Below, in pieces: positions 23,496 through 33,460 of a stretch of DNA of 64,000 bases; the first letter of the stretch is position 1; every line of letters begins with the position of its first letter. The notes under the pieces are model-generated. The model searched no databases. It had not been told where the DNA came from and saw only the letters and a program-made list of their open reading frames with translations. Source of the DNA: Tipula vernalis (Eukaryota; Arthropoda; Insecta; Diptera; Tipulidae); contig OY282560.1 in NCBI GenBank assembly GCA_958295665.1, positions 27,765,992-27,829,991 of the forward strand, read 5' to 3'. The translations under genes and the position numbers were made by a program.

Positions 23496-24360
23496 ATGAG
23501 TGCAATAGAGGGGTTAAAAAAGCAACGCTCCATATTTAAGGGCATTTTAACCAAATTATCTAATTTTGCAAGTGCCATCGACGAGGAATCTGAAGAGACG
23601 GTTGAGGAATTGCGCGTGAAAGCAAGTCGTGCGAAGGAAATCTTAGAAAAGATTATAGCGATAGAAGCATCAATATTCGCCATCGATAGTCAGGTCGAAT
23701 CTAAGTTAGAAGAAGCCGAAGAAGCATATTACGCTATCGTGTCCAAATTGAATAAATGGATTAACAATCGCGGTATAAGTGAACTTAGTGTATTAAACAA
23801 TGACACAACTTTGAACGTGACTTCTACGAATTCAGGCCCCGAGGTGCGCCTTGCTAAATTGCAAATCCCCACATTTTCGGGCGATTACACCGAATGGCAG
23901 AGCTTGTTCGATTTATTCCACCAAAGCGTTCATAGCAAAAACAATATAAACCCCGTTCAAAAATTCCAATATTTGATGGGATTGCTTAGGGGCGATGCAT
24001 TTTCGTTGGTGAAGCATTTCAAAATTACGGAATACAATTATATAGAAGCACTAAAAAATATAAAACAAAGGTACGATCGCAACCGACATACAATTAATGC
24101 ATTCATCCGCAAATTTATAAAGCAACCTAACATAAGTATAGCGAGTAAAATTGTTAGATACCTCTGACGAGACAATCCGCAGTTTGAAAGCATTAGGAGA
24201 CAAGGCCGAAGCCCGGGACCGTTGGCTCATATATCTGCTATTACAAAAGCTAGACGATGATACCCGCAGTTTATGCAAGAGAATACCGAGAAAGAATTCC
24301 CAACTGTAACCGAATTTTTCGAATTTTTAATCAAGAGAACTGATGCTCTTAAATAAGTAA
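23496..24360 (+). pseudogene. BEL/Pao gag (DUF1759-type), one frameshift
   Basis: Structural Gag protein of a BEL/Pao retrotransposon. The frame 23,496-24,167 (223 codons) starts with a charged, helical N-terminal region of about 95 residues, probably coiled coil, then RLAKLQIPTFSGDYTEWQSL (about residue 118), FQYLMGLLRGDA and NIKQRYDRNRH, the DUF1759-type core. After a frame change near 24,150 it continues as DTSDETIRSLKALGDKAE and FEFLIKRTDALK, with an internal stop, ending near 24,355. The start ATG lies just after the leader and is the first in frame. Confidence 0.9.
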
Positions 24361-24362
24361 AG

Positions 24363-24934
24363 ATGCATTCCATTCGACCAACAACCAAAAGAGCAACCAC
24401 TCCAGGCAAGCCGAAGATTAGCTTTGCCACTACTATTGGTGATACTTGCATAGCATGCAACAAGGAACAGCACAGATTAATTGATTGTGTTCGATTCAAG
24501 GAATTGTCGGTTGAAGACCGGAGAAACTTAGTCGGCACCAACAAACGATGTTTTAATTGCCTAAATCCGGGACATTCGAGTTAAGAATGTAGAATCCGAG
24601 GCAGATGCAGCCAGTGCTTTAAGAACCATCACACTTTATTGCATTTGGATTCAAGAGCACAGAAGCAATGAACGATAACCCTGAAGAAAATAAGACTTCG
24701 ACTCTTCATATACGCAATGACGAATGCATTGCTAATCAAGGTCGTGATATTGTGTTGAAGTGTACAGTGCAAACGATATTACTCACAGCAATAATAAATG
24801 TCTTGGATAACCTTGGTACATCACGTTTATGCCGCGCATTGTTGGACACAGCTTCCCAATCTTCATTTATAACCGAGTCACTGGTTCAGAAGTTAGGATT
24901 ACCAAGGAGGAATTGTCGAAGTGTAAGAATGTGA
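24363..24934 (+). pseudogene. BEL/Pao nucleocapsid zinc knuckles and protease
   Basis: First part: CIACNKEQHRLIDC and CFNCLNPGHSS, then a stop at 24,582, followed by a third Cys-rich stretch, CSQCFKKHHTLLH (about 24,608). These are zinc knuckles that would bind RNA. Second part (24,668-24,934): the aspartic protease, with RALLDTASQSSFITESLVQK, where DTA is the catalytic triad motif in this family. The frame ends at 24,934, and a frameshift or small deletion leads into the reverse transcriptase region. Confidence 0.88.
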
Positions 24935-24944
24935 GAATGGCAGC

Positions 24945-26148
24945 ATGGAATTGGGCAGTCGAAGTTTAAAGACGCAGAAATCCAAATTAGGTTCGGTTGT
25001 AGGAGGTCGGTACGAAGCAGAAACCAGAGTAGCCACGCAGTCATTTGCAACCCTTATTGACATCGATGCTACGTTGCAAAAAGTTTGGACCATCGAAGAT
25101 GTTCCTCAAACCAACAAGATGACCGAAGAAGAACAATAATGCGAAGATTGGTTCAAGACAACCACGCGACGATCAAACGAAGGCAGATTCATAGTGAAGC
25201 TTACATTTAAGGAAACACCGAATGACCTAGGATCAACGTACCAACAAGCAGTGTCGAGACTATTGGCAGTCGAAAGACGATTCCAGACAAACAATCAATT
25301 CCACCAACTTTATCAGCAGTTTATGACAGAATATAAGGAGTTAAATCATATGCAGCCACGTAAGTTAAACGGTACCGAACTGCAACAAACCTATATGCTC
25401 CCACATCATGGCGTTTTCAAAAATAGCAGCAGCACAACTAAACAGCGCGTTGTATTTGACGCATCTGCAAAATCAACCACAGGTTTTTCATTGAATCAAA
25501 ATCCTAAAGATAGGTCCGAATGTGCAATCATCTTTGTTCCAGATTCTAACGCGATTCCGACAATATCCATATGTGCTAGTAGGCCATATTGAAAAAATGT
25601 ATCGTCAGGTTTTGGGGGACAAAGAAGATTCCAAACATCTGATAATCCTGTAGCGAGACGACGATAATCAAATACGACCATACGCACTTAACACCGTAAC
25701 CTGTGGCATGGCGTCTGTATCTTTCATGGCCACCAGATGCTTAAAGGAACTGGCAATTCTATACCTTCAGAAACATCCAGAAGCATGCCGAGCCATAGAA
25801 AGGGATATTTATGTAGACGACGTGAGGACCGGTGCTTCAACACTACCTGGGCTGTTGAAGCTGAAAGAGGATGTTTTGAACATTTTAGGAAGTAGGGGTT
25901 TCAATTTGCGCATACTGTCGTCGAATGATCCACAAATGCGGAATCTACTCAACAATCCAGGATCTAATTCCTTAAAAGTATTTTCCGATCATCCGGAACC
26001 GTTAAAAGTGTTGAGAATAGCGTTGGAACCTGCATCCGATCATTTGATCTTTCAAGTGCACTTAGAGGACAAGAAAGTTTACACCAAACGAAGCTTCCTG
26101 TCAGAGGCAAGCAAAATATTCGATCCCTCGGACTATTATTGCCAATAA
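24945..26148 (+). pseudogene. BEL/Pao reverse transcriptase, frameshifted
   Basis: Begins with a linker, VWTIEDVP (about 25,085), after a stretch too short for the usual protease-RT spacer, so a deletion is likely near 24,940-25,070. After a stop at 25,137 the next frame (25,194-25,592) reads RFIVKLTFKETPNDLGS (from about 25,180), YMLPHHGVFKNSS, and RVVFDASAK, the RT fingers. EKMYRQVL near 25,590 holds the palm. After a frame change the 25,708-26,148 frame has TCGMASVSFMATRCLKELA, then DIYVDDVRTGAST, where YVDD is the active site. The end, LSEASKIFDPSDYYCQ, marks the transition to RNase H. Functional copies are one frame. Confidence 0.9.
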
Positions 26149-26630
26149 TTATTAAGATTAAAATCTTATTTCAAAGTTTGTGGTTGCACAGGATTGAATG
26201 GGATGCACAGTTACCGCCAGAAGTGCAATCATCGTGGATTAGCCTGCGCAACAACCTTTGCCAAACGCCATAATTGAAAATTCCTAGATGTATTACTGCG
26301 TCGGATACCATTACCTTACACGGATTTTGTGATGCTAGCAAATGGGCTACATACAGCAGCTGGCTAAGCTCGATCACGAATCAAGGAAGGGTTTGTCACA
26401 CATCTAATTTGTGCAACAACCAAAGTACCACCATTGAAACAAGTCAGTATACCGAGATTGGAGCTAATGGGTGCAGTACTTCTCAGTCGATTGGTAAAAG
26501 ACGTTACTGAAATTTTATCAATCGAATCGATCAAAAATATTGTAGCTTTTTCAAACTGAAGAAAATTTTCGCATATGTCCTTAGATATGTCAACAACTCG
26601 AGGGCCAAGAAACGTCAATTAGAGAACCGA
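26149..26630 (+). pseudogene. BEL/Pao RNase H, heavily degenerate
   Basis: Traces of the RNase H domain. RCITASDTITLHGFCDASKWATY near 26,285 has the first catalytic Asp of the domain (FCDAS). A second frame reads SIPRLELMGAVLLSRLVKDV near 26,450, the conserved RLELM block. The remainder is reduced, with a jump to the pre-integrase segment at 26,631. Confidence 0.8.
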
Positions 26631-27936
26631 ATGGAAGTGCTAACAGCCGCAGAACTTGAAGAAGCTAACCGTAAAATAGTAGTGAACTGGCAAAAAGTAG
26701 ATTTTTCTGAGGAATATCGGTGTTTACAAAGGTCAAAACCAATACCCATTAAAATCAGTTTGCAGCAGCTGAATCCACTCCTAGATACTGAGGGAGTCAT
26801 GAGAGTAGGGGGTAGATTAGAAAAATCAACATTGCCATACAATAGTAAACATCCGATAATCATTTCTTCGAAGTCACCTGTAGCCACAGCTATTATTCAT
26901 GATATACATGAGCCTTGATGAGCCAAATAATGGGACAGCTGCCTGAAGATAGGGTACAATATACGGTGGCATTCGGTGCAGTCGGAGTAGATTTTCGCGG
27001 GCAGTTCAAGGTGCATGCTGTGCGACGAAGGGGTCATTACCTGTTAAATCATATTTGGCCATTTTTGTGTGCTTCAGTACGCACGCCATACATATCGAGG
27101 TTTGCATGAACCTTGGTACCGAGTCATTCCTGGGCGCATTGCGACGGTTAATAAGCAGAATAAGGCTTGGCCACACCATATATTGTGACAATGCTACAAA
27201 CTTTGTTGGCGCAAGGAATCATCTAGAGGAAGTATATACATTTATAAAAAGCAATAATGATTTTATTATTTCCAGTCTTCTGAAGGATAGAGTAAATTGG
27301 CGATTCATTCCGCCAGCAGCACCTAATCAAGGAGGATTATGGGAAAGTGTGGTAAAATCAACTAAAACACAGATCACACGAACCGTAGGCGATACAATAC
27401 TTACGCTTGAAGAATTTTCAACGCTTACAGTGCAAATTGAAGGCATTCTAAACTCCAGGCCAATTTGTTCCACCGATGATCACGACCTGGAATTTCTGAC
27501 GCCTGCCCACTTTCTAATTGGGCGCTCAATTCATCAGTTACCAGAAGCATCAACCGAGCAAAAATTAAATCCTCATACAAGATGGGACATCGTAAAACAG
27601 ATCTACAGGCAATTCTGGAAACGCTGGCAACTTGAGTATTTGACAAGTCTTCAGCAAAGGTGTAGATGGAATACACAACATAAAAATTTAAAGTTAAATG
27701 ATGTCGTTTTAATACACGATAATAATCTACCGCCCACTCAATGGTTGATGGGACGGGTCACAAAATTATACCCCGGCGATGACGGCTGTGTTCGAGTGGC
27801 TGATGTCAAGACCAAAAACGGCACACTCAAGCGATCAATCCAAAAATTATGTCGACTTCCAATCCTTGAATCTGATGATGATTCAACCCGGGGAGTATGT
27901 TCAAATGCAGATCAATTCCGGCCAGCTGAAGATTAA
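26631..27936 (+). pseudogene. BEL/Pao integrase; core frame long and open
   Basis: Pre-integrase part (26,631-26,918): PLLDTEGVMRVGGRLEKS then HPIIISSKSPVA, the zinc-binding entry. A frameshift and deletion separate it from the core. The 27,055-27,936 frame (293 codons) is the best-kept part of this element: FVCFSTHAIHIEVCMNL, TIYCDNATNFVGARN (second catalytic Asp), WRFIPPAAPNQGGLWESVVK (catalytic Glu), RPICSTDDHDLEFLTPAHFL, and the C-terminal domain ending KRSIQKLCRLPIL (DUF5641-type). The first catalytic Asp is expected near VGVDFRGQF (about 26,980) in the other frame. The stop codon at 27,934-27,936 lies 13 codons inside the 3' LTR. Confidence 0.92.
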
Positions 27937-28215
27937 ATATTAAAAGGGATTATAAATCCCTTTGCTAATTTTTACTTCTCTTGTTGACAGAAATGATAAC
28001 CTGAAATCACATAAAAATGTATCTTAATTATATAATATGTAATACTTATCTTAGCACGCCATTCAACCCCAATTAGTCTGCAATAGTTTAAACTTCCATA
28101 AATAATTTATATTTATATAATTGAATAATTTTCTCACCTCTTTGATTTGTTTACATTTATTTTGACAACTAAAAAAAAAACTTTCGATTGTAAACCCCAC
28201 CAAGAAAAATATTAA
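27898..28215 (+). repeat. BEL/Pao 3' LTR, first part only
   Basis: Starts TGTTCAAATGCAGATC directly after a purine-rich tract, GGGGAGTA, the expected polypurine tract. It matches 22,131-22,489. It ends in AAAAATATTAA, where the second solo LTR begins. The sequence after that solo LTR does not match the continuation of the 5' LTR, so the distal part of this LTR is missing or unrecognisable. Confidence 0.85.
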
Positions 28216-28691
28216 TGTGACGGTGACACCTAGTGTGTAATAGAATAAGTTAAATTGAGCTATTAGTGTTTACTGTACTAAAATGGAATTTTCCATGATA
28301 AAATTGTTACGTAATGTTTCTACGCTATTCTAACTAGAAAAGTCATGAACTTTCGAGAAGTTTGGTTTGTGTATATAAAAAGAACGCGAATTTGGAACGC
28401 GATAGAGTAGACTTGTAAGATTATTAGTGGTATTTGGAAAGCGACAGTGTGAAGATTAAAAATTAATTAAAAAGTGATTTAAAAAGTGTTGTAGTGCGAA
28501 ATAAAAATTATAAGTGAATAATAAAATTGCGTAAAAATTATTTAAAGTGATTTTGTGAATTTTTATTGATAAACTGTGTTGTAGTAATACTTGTGTGAAA
28601 TAAATAAATTCGTTGGTGATAAATTGAATTTAGTTTGTATTATTCACAATCCAATGATATGAACCTTGATTGACAAGGCAAAAACGTAACA
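28216..28691 (+). repeat. Solo LTR, family L (forward orientation)
   Basis: 476 bp from TGTGACGGTGAC to AAACGTAACA. A TATATAAAA box lies near 28,372 and AATAAATAAA near 28,602, so the plus strand is the sense direction. It is the inverted counterpart of 22,490-22,948. TAA is present on both sides, but a longer target duplication is not evident. Confidence 0.85.
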
Positions 28692-28958
28692 TAATTATAA
28701 TGATCTTCATTCCTCGATGGCTTAGCACTTTCTGCCTTTTTTATTTGAAGAATCATAAATTTATTATATTAACATATTTGATTTACAGTTTTACTTAAAG
28801 CTAAAGTCAACAATACATTGTGATGTTGGTGTTTTCCTCACACATACCACAACAATATTAAAGTTATCCACAAGATAATCTTTTATGGAATAGAAACTAT
28901 AGTTCTGGTTAGTTCTGGAAGTTTGTCTTAGTTACTAAATTATTTATAATTAATTTCA

Positions 28959-29275
28959 TTAATATTGTATTACTAATTTTATTAATTTCTTTAACAATGT
29001 TAATATTGTAAGATATTTTAGAATCATTTCATTTTTGTTAAACTTTTCCGAATTTCTCGATCGACCGTAATTCAATTTTAAGGATTCTTTAGATTTCAAT
29101 AAATTGTTTCTGCCAATTGTTTCTGAAATCATCGAAATAGTCATCTTAAGTATATTTAGGTTCAGGTCTTTATTAAGTGACACAGGAATTTTTGGTTTCA
29201 TTCCTAAAACTAATTCATATGGCTTTAGCCCCATTGAACTGAGTGGCGTGGAATTATACGAGAATGTTAAATAAC
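28959..29275 (-). pseudogene. Ty3/Gypsy integrase C-terminal part (copy 2)
   Basis: Minus strand: LSSMGLKPYELVLGMKPKIP (about 29,170-29,240), then NNLLKSKESLKLNYGRS and FNKNEMIL, the end of the integrase core and its C-terminal domain. Upstream text, YNSTP, appears just before it. The catalytic core of the integrase (zinc domain, DDE residues) is not recognised in 29,275-29,450 and is probably deleted. Part of the gypsy element that continues upward to 34.6 kb. Confidence 0.75.
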
Positions 29276-29452
29276 GAAGCTACTCATCCCCCATTTCAAA
29301 GGGTCATTTTTATAAAACATTCTTAAATACTCGCCCATTGTTTTATGGAATATACCAGTGTCTGCTTCTTGATTGGGGATAGCGTTGGCGATAGTGTATT
29401 TCGAAAGGTGCCTGTATCGTTAGAATATACCGATTATTTTTGTGTGACGAGG

Positions 29453-29830
29453 TCATTGGCCCGACGATGTCCAGGAATATATTTTCGAACGACCGAGAAG
29501 ATGTGGTCGTAATTTTCTTTGGTTCTTTAGTGTACCTAGAATGTTTATATTTGGCTCTCTACTAAAATTTGTATTATTTAAAGAAGGATCGAGAGTCTCA
29601 GGACAACCGAATTGTAGGTTTGATGGGAAAGTTTGATTTATACTAGAATTTTCTAACGATGATGACGATTTAGATGTATTCGTTTTTGTCTTGTCATTCA
29701 TGTCTGTATTATTTATTTCAGTATTACGGGATTGTGATCGAGTAACGACGTTGCATTGAAGAGGCATTTCAGAATTATCGGTTATGTAGATCCCTCATCC
29801 AGTTTAATTTTCCATCGCATCAAGCGTGAT
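29453..29830 (-). pseudogene. Ty3/Gypsy RNase H end and linker
   Basis: Minus strand. The RNase H end reads LMRWKIKLDEG near 29,790-29,830 (SSRLMRW block in intact copies), then, in the open frame 29,453-29,767, NVVTRSQSRN followed by a Ser/Asn-rich stretch. This linker between RNase H and integrase is poorly conserved in gypsy elements and here is probably still near its original composition. The frame has no catalytic role. Confidence 0.7.
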
Positions 29831-31200
29831 GATGGATTTTTCAAATAGCACAGCCAAACCAACGATTCATGATCCGTATCAATCGAAAATTTGTTACCAT
29901 ATAAATATGGCCGGAAATGATAAACTGATCTTAAGTTTTTGATATTTAATGTAGTGAATCATAATTCGCTATGTCAATGCGTTCTGGCCAGATACTTAAT
30001 GTATGTGGCTAGAGTGGAATTTTTATAGTTTTGTCGTAGCTACCTGACGAGTAGACCAACTTTTCAGTACGAAACCAAACTACCAACATAAAGAACTCAT
30101 GGAGGGTTCTAATTTTTGCAGAGTAATACATCTGTATAACTCTTTGGGCCTTCAGCCAAAATTACGTTGAGGGAGGAAGATATTTCTACTTTCTTTTAGT
30201 AGATATGTTATGAGCGATTGGCCTCTTTATTTTTCTGATTTACCAAATCGAAAATATTGGGATTGCCATGAACAATTAATATATTTGTCTATAAATAATG
30301 CCGAAAAATCAACTGATTAACTGACCACACAATAACAAGCAGCTCCTTCTCAATCTTTGCGTAGTTTTGTTCAGCTTTGTTGAGTGTGCAGCTTGCAAAC
30401 ACAATGTGATTCAAGAAGCTGGGATAAAACGAAACCTACCGCGAAATCACTTGCATCACAAGTTCAAATAAACGGTTTGGCAAAATTTGGCATTTGCAAT
30501 ACAGGCGGATGAATAATGCAGTTTTTTAACTTGTCAAATACATTTTGGTACAATGCATTCCAGACGAAAGCTTGATTCTGCTTCAATAACAAAGTAAGTG
30601 GTTTCGCTAAACCAGCGAAATTTGAAATAAATTGTCGATAATATCCTACCAAACCTAAGAAGGATTTAGTATCTGTTGTATTTTGAGGGGTTGGAAATTT
30701 TTCTATGACTATAATTTTTTTTTCATCTGGTCTAATGCCGGTGGTTGTTACTACGTGTCCCAGGTAAGTAATTTCTTTCCTTAGAAATTTACATTTCGTT
30801 CAAAAACTTCTATAAGTGTTTTATTATGTTGCACGAGTGTGGATCTGAAAGTGTCAATATCATCTAAATAGACCAAGCATTTAATATTGTTTAGTCCACA
30901 TAGAACTCATAGGGCACCTTTAAGACCGAATGGCATTCGAATAAATTCGTAGTAACCCTCATCTGAGCTGAATGCAGTGGTGGCTTGGATACCCACTACA
31001 AAGATCAATAGACGCGAAATATTGAGCACTTCCAAGTTTATCCAAAATATTCGAAATATTTGGCAAAGGGAAGATGTCATCAATTTTAACATTGTTGACC
31101 CTACGATAATCAACTACCACGCGCCATTTCTTTAGATTGTTGGTGGTTTTTTTTTGGCACAACAAGTAGTGGAAAATTCCAAGGACTTAAACTATTTTCA
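29831..31200 (-). pseudogene. Ty3/Gypsy reverse transcriptase and RNase H, broken
   Basis: Minus strand, high to low: WRVVVDYRRVNNVKIDDIFP (about 31,080-31,130), then ILDKLGSAQYFASIDLCSGY with the palm Asp; EFIRMPFGLKGAL in a second frame near 30,910; CLVYLDDIDTF near 30,860 with the YLDD active site. LVGYYRQFISNFAGLAKPL near 30,600-30,650 is the thumb/connection. RNase H starts with TCDASDFAVGFVLSQ near 30,425-30,460 and includes DTDHESLVWL near 29,860. Frames change several times. It is the pol of the same element as the gag pieces at 31.4-31.8 and 34.1-34.6 kb. Confidence 0.88.
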
Positions 31201-31389
31201 ATAATATTATTTTCGAGCATTTTTTAGAATGAGGTTGTCGGTATTGCCGTACATGTATAGATTCTACATTAGGTAGGCTTCGAATTTTATGGATACCAAC
31301 ATTTGTTGAAGTGAAAACATCACCTTCGAGATGAAAAATATCATTATATTCCTGAATTATTTCTTTGGACTAGCTTTGGACTAGTTTCC

Positions 31390-31775
31390 TGGTTGATGGC
31401 TTCGTTCAGTTTAGTAAATCGATATGCTTTGATGATTACTTTTATCGATTGGTCAAGAGTTTTGAATTGTTTTAGCCGATTCCTGCCCTTTAGAAGCGAT
31501 GCAAGCATCATTTAAATCATGAACTAGCATCTCAACTCTAGTGGCATAAAAACGAACATCTTCACCTCTGCTCTGTCTGATGTTTGCTAATTCCATTTGA
31601 ATCTGGCCAATGGAGCGATTCTCGAAAAATGTTCTTCTTAATATTTTCTTAAAATCAGCAAAAGTTTTTATATCAGCATTTCGACTCATTTCATTATGCT
31701 TTTCCTTACAATTTTAGTTTAACTAATCCTACGAAAACAGGCTTATCGGCGTCGAGTACAGTTTTATATATGAAA
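31390..31775 (-). pseudogene. Ty3/Gypsy gag, C-terminal part
   Basis: Minus strand: KTVLDADKPVFVGLVKLKL near 31,690-31,760, then the open frame 31,453-31,689 with MSRNADIKTFADFKKILRRTF, QMELANIRQSRGEDV and VEMLVHDLNDACIAS, a capsid-like helical region. It joins in sense to the gag N-terminal part at 34,111-34,621; between them lies LOA copy 1. No zinc knuckle is visible before the RT region. Confidence 0.8.
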
Positions 31776-31792
31776 GTTAGGTTAGGTTAGGT
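31776..31792 (-). repeat. LOA copy 1 3' tail of GTTAG repeats
   Basis: Three GTTAG units plus GT on the plus strand, i.e. (CTAAC)n at the 3' end of the element in its sense direction, instead of poly(A). The second LOA copy has a similar tail at 37,143-37,156. Confidence 0.75.
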
Positions 31793-32250
31793 CTGGGTGG
31801 CGAAGAACATTGTTAAAGGCCCCCTCAATATCCAAGAAGGTTATCATTGCGTAGTCTCTATATTCGAAAGATTTTTCAATGAAAAATACAAGAGAATGAA
31901 GAGCAGTCTCTACAGATCTCCCCATGCAATAGGCATGTTGAGATTTGGACAGCTTATCTGACACAATCGTGCCTCTAATATGAGCTTCTATTTGTCTCTC
32001 CAGTATTTTAAAAAGAAAGGAAGACAAGCTAATCGGTTTAAGGTCTTTGGGATTGCAGTGTGAGCGTTTTCTCGCCTTAGGTATGAAGACAATCTTTATT
32101 TCTGTCCATTTACTGGGAATGTGACATAGTTCTAGGCTGCCTTTGAAAATTACCTCTAACCAAGAAATTGTTAGATCCGTAGTTTGTTGAATATCCGCAG
32201 GGATAATACCATCGAGTCCAGGCGACCTATATGGTTTAAAACTGTTTATC
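31793..32250 (-). pseudogene. LOA copy 1 reverse transcriptase, N-terminal part
   Basis: Minus strand: SFKPYRSPGLDGIIPADIQQ near 32,190-32,250, WTEIKIVFIPKARK near 32,070-32,110, then the frame 31,782-32,027 with SSFLFKILERQIEAHIRG, QHAYCMGRSVETALHSL and FLDIEGAFNNV (first catalytic Asp region). These are RT segments 0 to 3. The YADD motif and everything beyond are missing. It cannot be active. Confidence 0.85.
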
Positions 32251-32852
32251 GCCCACAGGATCTTTTTTTTTGCTAATAATTTGGCCTTAGAGGCTACTTG
32301 CCCTTTAACCTACTGATGTGCTAGGTACAGATTCGGAACAACCAGGAAAATGAGTCTCCATTAGAAGTTCCAGCGATTCCGCACTATTAGTGGTCCATAT
32401 CCTACCCGGCCATTGAAGATAAGCCTAGACATCTCCGAAGACTAGTCGAGCCGAGTATAGTCTCCAAGAGCTGTTCTTGGCACTTCTCAATTGATATTTG
32501 TAAATTTTGAGGACTTCCTTATAGGAGTCCCAGTCTACAGTAGATTTTGTTTTCCGTTTTTGTTGAATCTCCTTGGACCACCAGGGTGGCCGAGATTTAC
32601 CCATAGGCCTGCTAAGGGGACTAGAGCCCAGTATCGCTTATTAAAAGCGTTGGACAACTCGTCCACCAAGCCATCGAGCTCTTGCACAGTTGTTGGAGGT
32701 TTTGGCACCGGAACTGGTAGTGAATTATCCAGAATAGTTCTAAAGGTATCCCAGTTGGTTTTCCTCCTGTTTCTGTAGATTGGACTTTTTAAAGTCAAGT
32801 CCATTTCAAATTGAAGATAACAATGATCAGAAAATTAGTGGCCCTCCGACAC
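32251..32852 (-). pseudogene. LOA copy 1 linker between endonuclease and RT
   Basis: Minus-strand open frame 32,535-32,804 contains NWDTFRTILDNSLPVP, TTVQELDGLVDELSNAFNKR, matching VEELDCMVDIVTKACN in copy 2 at 39,769-40,023. The rest (32,251-32,534) follows in other frames with YRIL-type text. This part joins the endonuclease to RT in the ORF2 protein. Confidence 0.75.
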
Positions 32853-33458
32853 TCACCAGTTTAATAAACTAATCGCCAGAAAGCTTGAGACAAGAGTAAT
32901 ATCCAATAATTCCTGTCTATTACTAGTTATAAAAGTCGGCTTATTGCCTATGTTACATATTTGAAAATTAGTACTTAAACTGTAATCAAGGAGTAACTCA
33001 CTTTCTTCATTTGTGTCCATACTTCCCCAGATCGGGTGATGAGCATTTGCATCACTCCCAAGGATGACTCCAACCTTCCGCTTCTGAGCCTCCAAGATTA
33101 GCTCACCTAGAATGATCGGTGGAGTATTCACTTCATCATAAGCTAGGTAAGCTGATATTAGCCAGAGGTTTCATTTATCGACCTCAATGCTGACCGCTGC
33201 TATATCTCCGTTACTGAAATTTGATAACAGAAAGCAACTTATGTTATATTTAATGAGAATGCACGACCGAACCTTACCTTCTTTTTTCGCGTGCATTAAT
33301 CTATAATAGGGAGTCTTGAGCCCAAGTACCCGGTCTTCAGTGACCCAAGGTTCCTGGATCAAGACGACAACTGTCGGTTCTTTCCCAATTTTTAAAATTA
33401 GAGCAGCCGATGCTGCCTTAGAGTGGTGAAGGTTGACTTGAAGAAATGTCAGTGTCAT
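32853..33458 (-). pseudogene. LOA copy 1 ORF2 endonuclease (APE-like)
   Basis: Target-nicking endonuclease at the start of ORF2. The frame 33,171-33,458 starts MTLTFLQVNLHHSKAA, the classical ORF2 start in this group, followed by LIQEPWVTEDRVLG with the catalytic Glu. After a frame break it continues at 32,853-33,131 with GVILGSDANAHHPIWGSMD (SDAN-H motif) and LQICNIGN-like FQICNIGNKPTFI. The ORF2 ATG is 2 bases after the ORF1 stop (TAGAGATG on the minus strand), suggesting re-initiation for ORF2 translation. No catalytic His at the extreme end (SDH) is seen in this frame. Confidence 0.88.
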
Positions 33459-33460
33459 CT

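Noticed and set aside
28692..28958. Distal half of the BEL 3' LTR after the solo LTR
   Set aside because: Compared with the 5' copy from 22,949; only weak AT-rich similarity in the first 20 bases, none after.
31776..31792. Telomere array
   Set aside because: Only about three GTTAG units, positioned exactly at the 3' end of a retrotransposon; better explained as its tail.
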